Origin: Chitinispirillales bacterium
GTDB taxonomy: Bacteria; Fibrobacterota; Chitinivibrionia; Chitinivibrionales; Chitinispirillaceae
Assembly: GCA_031254445.1 (NCBI GenBank)
Contig: JAIRUL010000030.1
Span: 1-9,975, forward strand
DNA: 9,975 bases
Direction of reading: 5' to 3'
The position numbers and the translations under genes are program-made. Each line of letters opens with the position of its first letter. Position 1 is the first letter of the stretch. The notes under the pieces are model-generated. The model worked only from the letters and a program-made list of their open reading frames with translations, was not told the origin of the DNA and did no database searches. Positions 5,816 to 9,975 of the stretch are shown piece by piece.

Positions 5816-8197
5816 ATGCCCCCCAAATCGGCTGCTACCGGCGTTGGCGCTATTGTTACGGATGTTTTGAGCAAGACCGTTAAATCGGCTATCATTTCGG
5901 CGTCGGCCTCGGCCGCGCCGGCCCCTAGCGCCGGGCTTCGCGAGCGCCTCACGCAGAAAAAGGCGGCTATTAGCGCCAACGCGCGCGTCGTGCTCGAGAA
6001 GCGCTACCTTATTAAGGACGACAACGGCAACGTCGCGGAGGCGCCGGAGGATCTCTTCTTCCGGGTCGCCGAGAACATCGCCTCGGCGGAGAAGCGCTTC
6101 GGCGAGGACGCCAAGGCCGACGTGTGGACGGAGCGGTTTTACAACATGATGGTAGATTTAGAGTTCCTCCCGAACTCGCCCACGCTCATGAACGCGGGGC
6201 GCGAGCTGCAGCAGCTGAGCGCTTGTTTTGTGCTGCCGGTCGGCGACTCCATGGAGGAGATTTTCACCTCTGTCAAGAACACGGCCCTCATCCACAAGAG
6301 CGGCGGCGGCACCGGGTTTTCGTTTTCGCACATCCGGCCTAAGAACGACCGGGTCAAGTCGACTAAGGGCATATCGTCGGGGCCCCTGTCGTTTATGCGC
6401 GTCTTCGACATGGCGACGGAGACGGTGAAGCAGGGCGGGACGCGCCGCGGGGCGAACATGGGGATACTCTCTTGCAGCCACCCCGAGATACTCGACTTCA
6501 TCGAGCTCAAGGCGAAGGACGGGGTGATGTCCAACTTCAACATATCGGTCGGCATAACCAAGGAGTTCATGGAGGCGCTCAAGAAGGGCGAGGAGTACGC
6601 GCTGCGCAACCCGCGCACCGGCGACGAGATGGGGCGGCTTGCGGCGTCGCGCGTCTTCAATAGGATAGTGGAGCTCGCGTGGAAGAACGGCGAGCCGGGC
6701 GTGGTGTTTTTGGATAGGATGAACGACGGCAACCCGACCCCGCACGTGGGGCGCATAGAGAGCACGAACCCCTGCGGCGAGCAGCCGCTCCTGCCGTATG
6801 AGTCGTGCAACCTAGGCTCCATCAATCTTGCCAAAATGATATGTGCCAAAGAGGGCAAGAAGGCCATAGATTTCGAGCGCCTCGGTTCGGTCGTCTGCGC
6901 GGCGGCGCGCTTTTTGGACAACGTCATAGAGGTGAACAAGTACCCGCTGCCCGAGATCGCCGAAAAGACCTTGGGGAACCGCAAGATAGGCCTCGGCGTG
7001 ATGGGCTTCGCGGACATGCTCATAGAGCTGGGCATACCGTACAACTCGACCGCCGCCGCGGACGCCGCGGGCGAGGTGATGAAGTTCATCCAGGAGGAGG
7101 CGCGGAAGGTCAGCGCGTACTTGGCGCGGGAGCGCGGGACGTTCCCGAACTTCCGCGGGTCGGTCTTCGACAAGGAGGGCGGCTTGCAGATGCGCAACGC
7201 CACGGTCACCACCATAGCGCCCACGGGGACGATATCAATGATCGCCGGGTGTTCGAGCGGCATCGAGCCGCTCTTCGCCATCGCCTACGAGAAGAACGTG
7301 CTCGACGGCAAGCGCTTCCTAGAGGTGCACCCCGAGTTTAGGCAGGTAGCGCAAAACGAGGGTTTTTATAACGAGGAGCTTATGAAGATGGTCGCCGAAT
7401 GCGGGAGCTTAGGCAAGATACACGGCATCCCCAAGCGCATAAAGGACGTCTTCGTCACCTCGCACGACATCGAGCCGCGGTGGCACGTGACGATTCAGGC
7501 CGCGTTCCAGAGGTACACCGACAACGCCGTGTCGAAGACGGTGAACTTCCGCCACGAGGCGACGGCGCAGGAGGTGGAGGAGGCTTTCCGCTACGCATAC
7601 GAGCTCGGCTGCAAAGGGATCACCGTCTACCGCGACGGTTCGCGGCAGAATCAGGTGCTGACGAGCGGCGGCGGCGCCGCGCCCGCCGCCGACTTCCCCG
7701 CCGCGGGGACGATCCACCCCCGCCCCCGCCCCGACGTGACGCACGGGCGGACGTACAAGACGAAGACCGGCTGCGGCACGCTCTATGTCAACATCAACTC
7801 CGACAATTTGGGCTTCTGCGAGGTCTTTACCCAAATGGGCAAGTCGGGGGGCTGCGCCTCTTCCAACGCCGAGGCCGTTTCGCGCCTTGTCTCGCTTGCC
7901 CTGCGCAGCGGAATCGACCCCGCCGTGATAGTGGCCCAGCTCCGCGGGATCCGCTGCCCCATCCCCACGTGGCACGACGGCGAAATGGTCCTCTCCTGCG
8001 CCGACGCGATAGGCCGCGTATTAGAAAAAGCCGTCGCCGAAGCCCACGGCAAAACCGGCGCCGGCGCCGCCCCGCAAATAGCTTACAGCGGCTTAGACAT
8101 GGGCTACTGCCCGCAGTGCCCGGAGTGCGGCGGGATTATGGAGCACGAGAGCGGGTGCGCGGTATGCAAGGCGTGCGGCTTTTCTAAGTGCGGTTGA
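5816..8197 (+). CDS. nrdJ: Adenosylcobalamin-dependent (class II) ribonucleoside-diphosphate reductase
   Basis: This enzyme reduces ribonucleotides to deoxyribonucleotides using a cobalamin-derived radical, with or without oxygen. Catalytic residues are visible: redox Cys C137 (SACFVLP), the NPCGE motif at 318-322 with thiyl-radical C320 and acid/base N318 and E322, the partner Cys C331 (ESCNLGSINL), and the APTGTIS loop at 468-474. The C-terminus has a Cys-rich tail (C765, C768, C771, C781, C784, C787, C792), expected to bind zinc and shuttle electrons to the active site. No ATP-cone is present: residues 1-40 are an Ala/Ser-rich stretch, then the catalytic domain begins. No nrdB-like gene is nearby, as expected for class II. 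AGGA at 5802-5805, 10 bases before the ATG, supports the start. Length, 793 residues, is normal. Confidence 0.95.
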   Translation: MPPKSAATGVGAIVTDVLSKTVKSAIISASASAAPAPSAGLRERLTQKKAAISANARVVLEKRYLIKDDNGNVAEAPEDLFFRVAENIASAEKRFGEDAKADVWTERFYNMMVDLEFLPNSPTLMNAGRELQQLSACFVLPVGDSMEEIFTSVKNTALIHKSGGGTGFSFSHIRPKNDRVKSTKGISSGPLSFMRVFDMATETVKQGGTRRGANMGILSCSHPEILDFIELKAKDGVMSNFNISVGITKEFMEALKKGEEYALRNPRTGDEMGRLAASRVFNRIVELAWKNGEPGVVFLDRMNDGNPTPHVGRIESTNPCGEQPLLPYESCNLGSINLAKMICAKEGKKAIDFERLGSVVCAAARFLDNVIEVNKYPLPEIAEKTLGNRKIGLGVMGFADMLIELGIPYNSTAAADAAGEVMKFIQEEARKVSAYLARERGTFPNFRGSVFDKEGGLQMRNATVTTIAPTGTISMIAGCSSGIEPLFAIAYEKNVLDGKRFLEVHPEFRQVAQNEGFYNEELMKMVAECGSLGKIHGIPKRIKDVFVTSHDIEPRWHVTIQAAFQRYTDNAVSKTVNFRHEATAQEVEEAFRYAYELGCKGITVYRDGSRQNQVLTSGGGAAPAADFPAAGTIHPRPRPDVTHGRTYKTKTGCGTLYVNINSDNLGFCEVFTQMGKSGGCASSNAEAVSRLVSLALRSGIDPAVIVAQLRGIRCPIPTWHDGEMVLSCADAIGRVLEKAVAEAHGKTGAGAAPQIAYSGLDMGYCPQCPECGGIMEHESGCAVCKACGFSKCG

Positions 8198-8301
8198 CTT
8201 TTCTGATTTTAAAGATTTTGATTCTATTCCCATAATGAAAATACCACATTCCCCCCGCCATATAGTATTTTAGATAAATAAGTTAAAATCAAATAGATAG
8301 G

Positions 8302-8338
8302 CGAAACGGTATAGATTGAATAAACCGTCGAAACGGTA
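8302..8338 (+). promoter_or_regulatory. Duplicated CGAAACGGTA with alternative hairpins in the mgtE leader
   Basis: CGAAACGGTA occurs at 8302-8311 and 8329-8338, 27 bases apart. ACCGT at 8324-8328 lies between them and can pair with ACGGT at 8306-8310 (13-base loop) or with ACGGT at 8333-8337 (CGAA loop), but not with both. This could be a two-state leader or an operator pair. The second hairpin ends 24 bases before the mgtE ATG. No M-box magnesium riboswitch can be recognised in this 164-base spacer, and I found no convincing promoter. Confidence 0.35.
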
Positions 8339-8361
8339 AGATAAAAAGACAAAAAGCTAAG

Positions 8362-9717
8362 ATGCTAAAGGAACTCCTAACCCCCGAAATCGTCCAGTTG
8401 ATCCGCGAGCGGCAGTGGACCGACATGCGCGAGGCGCTTGTCATCTGGCCCCCGGCGGAGGTCGCCGGCCTCATCGAGTCTATCGACGAGCCGACGCGGG
8501 TGCTGCTTTTGCGGTTTCTGCCGCGGCAGTACGGGGCGCAGGTCTTTTCGGAGCTCGCGGCGGGGCGCCAGAACGACCTGCTCAAGGAGCTGACGAACCA
8601 CGAGGTGCGCGGGCTTCTCGCCGACCTCAGCCCCGACGACCGCGCGGCGCTCATCGACGAGATGCCGGCGGAGGCGACGCGGCGGCTCTTCGGGCTTTTG
8701 TCGCCGGAGGACTTGGACGAGACGCGCCAGATACTCGGCTACCCCGAGGGGAGCGTTGGCCGCGTGATGACGCCGAACTTCGTGGACATAAGCGCCGGGA
8801 TGACGGTCGAGGAGGCGCTTGCGCACATCCGCGAGCGGGGCGTGGAGAGCGAGACCGTGAACATGGTTTATGTGGTGGACGAGGCTGGCAAGCTCATAGA
8901 CGAGATATCGCTGCGCCACCTGATCTTGGCGCCGCCGGAGAAGACGGTCGAGTCGGTGATGGACGGCAGCGTCGTCTCGCTGACGGGCTACAGCGACCAG
9001 GAGGAGGCGGTGGCGGTGATCAAGAAGTACAACTACCTCGCGCTGCCCGTGGTCGACTCGGCTGGGGTGCTCATAGGCATAGTGACCATCGACGACCTCA
9101 TGGACGTGGCCGAAGCGGAGGTGACCGAGGACTTCCAGAAGCTCGGCGCGGTGAGCCTGCAGGCGGACGGCGACGGCCCCATCGAGAGCATCCGCGAGGC
9201 CGCGGTCTCGGTGCTCTTCCGCGGCCGCGTGGTGTGGCTCGTGCTGCTCGTCTTCGTGAATATTTTTTCGGGGCTGGGGATGTCGTTCTTCACGGAGACG
9301 ATATCCTCCGCGGTGGCGCTCGTCTTCTTCCTGCCGCTCTTGATAGGCAGCGGCGGCAACGCCGGTTCGCAGTCGGCGACGCTTTTAGTGCGCGCGCTCG
9401 CGGTGGGGAACGTGAAGATGGGCGACGTGTGGCGCATGTTAGTAAAAGAGATTTGGGTAGCGCTAATGCTTGGGCTGACGATGGCCGCCGCGGTGGCGGG
9501 GCTAGCGTTTTATAGGGGCGGCTGGCGCGTGGGCGCCGTGGTGGCCGTGTCGATGGTGCTTATCGTAACGACGAGCAGCCTAGTAGGGCTCCTCTTGCCG
9601 TTTGCGCTGCGGAGGCTTGGGCGCGACCCTGCGGCGGCGAGCGCGCCGCTAGTCACAAGCATTGTGGACATCAGCGGGATATTGATTTATTTTTCCATAG
9701 CGTCGAGTGTTATATAG
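8362..9717 (+). CDS. mgtE: Magnesium transporter MgtE
   Basis: MgtE is a homodimeric inner-membrane Mg2+ channel gated by cytoplasmic magnesium. The 451-residue protein has the full plan: a helical N domain (about 1-130, with repeated LLxxLxPxD-like helices), the YPEGSVGRVMT linker at 127-137, two CBS domains at about 138-195 and 199-258, a connecting plug helix, and five membrane helices from about 288 to 450. Pore motifs are present: PLLIGSGGNAGSQSATL at 325-341 and VTSIVDISGILIYF at 431-444, whose D436 corresponds to the conserved Mg2+-coordinating Asp. Length is typical. The ATG has only a weak purine-rich AAAAGCTAAG before it, not a clear Shine-Dalgarno site, so translation may depend on leader structure. 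No in-frame ATG nearby suits the family better. Confidence 0.95.
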   Translation: MLKELLTPEIVQLIRERQWTDMREALVIWPPAEVAGLIESIDEPTRVLLLRFLPRQYGAQVFSELAAGRQNDLLKELTNHEVRGLLADLSPDDRAALIDEMPAEATRRLFGLLSPEDLDETRQILGYPEGSVGRVMTPNFVDISAGMTVEEALAHIRERGVESETVNMVYVVDEAGKLIDEISLRHLILAPPEKTVESVMDGSVVSLTGYSDQEEAVAVIKKYNYLALPVVDSAGVLIGIVTIDDLMDVAEAEVTEDFQKLGAVSLQADGDGPIESIREAAVSVLFRGRVVWLVLLVFVNIFSGLGMSFFTETISSAVALVFFLPLLIGSGGNAGSQSATLLVRALAVGNVKMGDVWRMLVKEIWVALMLGLTMAAAVAGLAFYRGGWRVGAVVAVSMVLIVTTSSLVGLLLPFALRRLGRDPAAASAPLVTSIVDISGILIYFSIASSVI

Positions 9718-9746
9718 CCTGAAAGCCTGAAAGCCTGAAAGCCTGA
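9717..9746. repeat. GCCTGAAA octamer repeat beginning in the mgtE stop codon
   Basis: Three exact GCCTGAAA units (9717-9724, 9725-9732, 9733-9740) and a partial fourth start with the final G of the mgtE TAG. The last copy forms the left arm of the hairpin at 9738-9766. The repeat leaves the protein end intact, as expected if repeat growth is tolerated only after the stop. Confidence 0.75.
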
Positions 9747-9766
9747 GGCCGTAGGCCGAAGGCTTT
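9738..9766 (+). terminator. Candidate mgtE terminator hairpin with tandem G-A mismatch
   Basis: AAAGCCT (9738-9744) pairs with AGGCTTT (9760-9766), and GGCC (9747-9750) with GGCC (9754-9757), around a GTA loop. Between the two helices lie opposed GA and GA, which can form tandem sheared G-A pairs. U-rich sequence follows (GACTTTGACTTT), not a continuous U-run. Position 21 bases after the stop supports a transcript-end role. Confidence 0.4.
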
Positions 9767-9838
9767 GACTTTGACTTTGACTTTGACTTTGACTTTGACT
9801 TTGACTTTGACTTTGACTTTGACTTTGACTTTGACTTT
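9763..9838. repeat. Hexanucleotide array, 12 CTTTGA units plus a partial unit
   Basis: Twelve perfect CTTTGA units run from 9763 to 9834, followed by CTTT. Exact identity across units indicates recent or active expansion. Translation gives only Phe-Asp or Leu-Thr (+) and Lys-Ser or Lys-Val (-) alternation, so I do not read it as a gene. An inverted set of the same hexamer lies at 9916-9943. Confidence 0.95.
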
Positions 9839-9856
9839 AAAATCAAAGTCTTTTTA

Positions 9857-9876
9857 AAATCTTTTTCAGACGAAGC
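9857..9876 (-). repeat. Inverted copy of the left-end repeat core
   Basis: The reverse complement of these bases is GCTTCGTCTGAAAAAGATTT, identical to 1-20 and 49-68. With the extra flanking G at 9877 the match to 48-68 is 21 bases. The next bases, 9872-9886, form a small inverted repeat (GAAGCC, TAC, GGCTTC). This shows that the repeat family occurs in both orientations. Confidence 0.85.
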
Positions 9877-9891
9877 CTACGGCTTCATAAC

Positions 9892-9915
9892 GTGTGGCGG
9901 CTAAAGCCGCCACAC
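9892..9915. repeat. Perfect GC-rich stem-loop (10-bp arms)
   Basis: GTGTGGCGGC (9892-9901) pairs fully with GCCGCCACAC (9906-9915) around TAAA. No U-tract follows on either strand, so a simple intrinsic terminator is not indicated. It resembles REP-type intergenic palindromes and could serve as a bidirectional transcript-end or mRNA-stabilising hairpin. Confidence 0.6.
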
Positions 9916-9975
9916 AAAGTCAACGTCAAAGTCAAAGTCAAAGGCGGCGGTGAGGATGGTTTTGATGTTGATGTT
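9901..9975 (-). CDS. Possible 3' end of an unidentified minus-strand gene
   Basis: Reading the minus strand from the window edge gives an open stretch of 24 codons, NINIKTILTAA then FDFDFDVDFVWRL, ending at a TAG (complement of 9901-9903) inside the palindrome. The first eleven codons use C-ending codons (AAC, ATC, ACC, CTC, GCC) like the other genes here. The FDFDFDVDF part is simply the inverted hexamer array in translation. If real, it is the C-terminus of a gene convergent with mgtE whose end has been replaced by repeat sequence. A second minus frame is also open, so support is slight and I recognise no family. Confidence 0.25.
   Translation of the reverse strand, partial: NINIKTILTAAFDFDFDVDFVWRL
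9916..9943. repeat. Short inverted hexamer array (TCAAAG units)
   Basis: AAAG, then TCAACG (one variant base), then three TCAAAG units. TCAAAG is the reverse complement of CTTTGA, so this array is inverted relative to 9763-9838 and can pair with it over about 28 bases with one mismatch. The palindrome at 9892-9915 lies immediately inside. Confidence 0.8.

Noticed and set aside
6139..7281. Antisense open frame (380 codons) across nrdJ
   Set aside because: Shadow of the real gene; nrdJ active-site motifs are on the + strand and the antisense product shows no family features.
8198..8361. M-box magnesium riboswitch before mgtE
   Set aside because: The spacer is 164 bases, AT-rich, and lacks the conserved multi-helix M-box core; only the short ACGGT/ACCGT pairings are visible.
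9649..9846. Minus-strand open frame with a Lys-Ser repeat tail
   Set aside because: It is only the translation of the hexamer and octamer repeats plus the antisense of the mgtE end.
1..9975. A novel defence or mobile system
   Set aside because: All six complete genes belong to well-known housekeeping or signalling families; no transposase, integrase, toxin, nuclease or CRISPR repeat is visible.

Overview
The window is about 10 kb of a bacterial chromosome. It carries six complete protein genes, all on the + strand. Coding sequence is GC-rich and favours C/G-ending codons, while the spacers are AT-rich and full of short repeats. The gene set is a double-membrane-anchored chemoreceptor, separate SecD and SecF, a B12-dependent class II ribonucleotide reductase and MgtE. 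It suggests a motile, probably Gram-negative bacterium that can make DNA precursors without oxygen. I cannot assign a phylum from sequence alone.

Layout: (1) 1-273 is a leader with a duplicated intergenic repeat (1-32 and 49-80) and a sigma-28-like promoter candidate (170-197). (2) 274-2337 encodes a methyl-accepting chemotaxis protein, and 2444-2827 a stand-alone CheY-like receiver. (3) 2890-4608 is secD and 4636-5553 is secF, a two-gene export operon; SecD carries a charged, low-complexity insert in its periplasmic part. (4) 5554-5815 is a compact regulatory spacer with a G-rich/hairpin element, an AT-rich hairpin, a NrdR-box-like palindrome, a near-consensus sigma-70 promoter and two small leader hairpins. 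(5) 5816-8197 is nrdJ. (6) 8198-8361 is a spacer with a duplicated CGAAACGGTA and two mutually exclusive hairpins, before mgtE (8362-9717). (7) 9718-9975 is a dense repeat region: an octamer repeat starting in the mgtE stop codon, a terminator-like hairpin, a 12-unit hexanucleotide array, an inverted copy of the left-end repeat, a perfect 10-bp-stem palindrome, an inverted hexamer array, and perhaps the 3' end of a minus-strand gene.

The receptor and receiver plausibly form a signalling pair. SecD and SecF form the proton-driven accessory complex of the Sec translocon. NrdJ and MgtE are independent housekeeping units with their own leaders. I see no phage, IS, CRISPR, tRNA or rRNA. The genes are ordinary families; the less ordinary content lies in the spacers, where a dispersed repeat family and simple-sequence arrays in opposing orientations recur, and in the candidate regulatory structures before MCP, nrdJ and mgtE.
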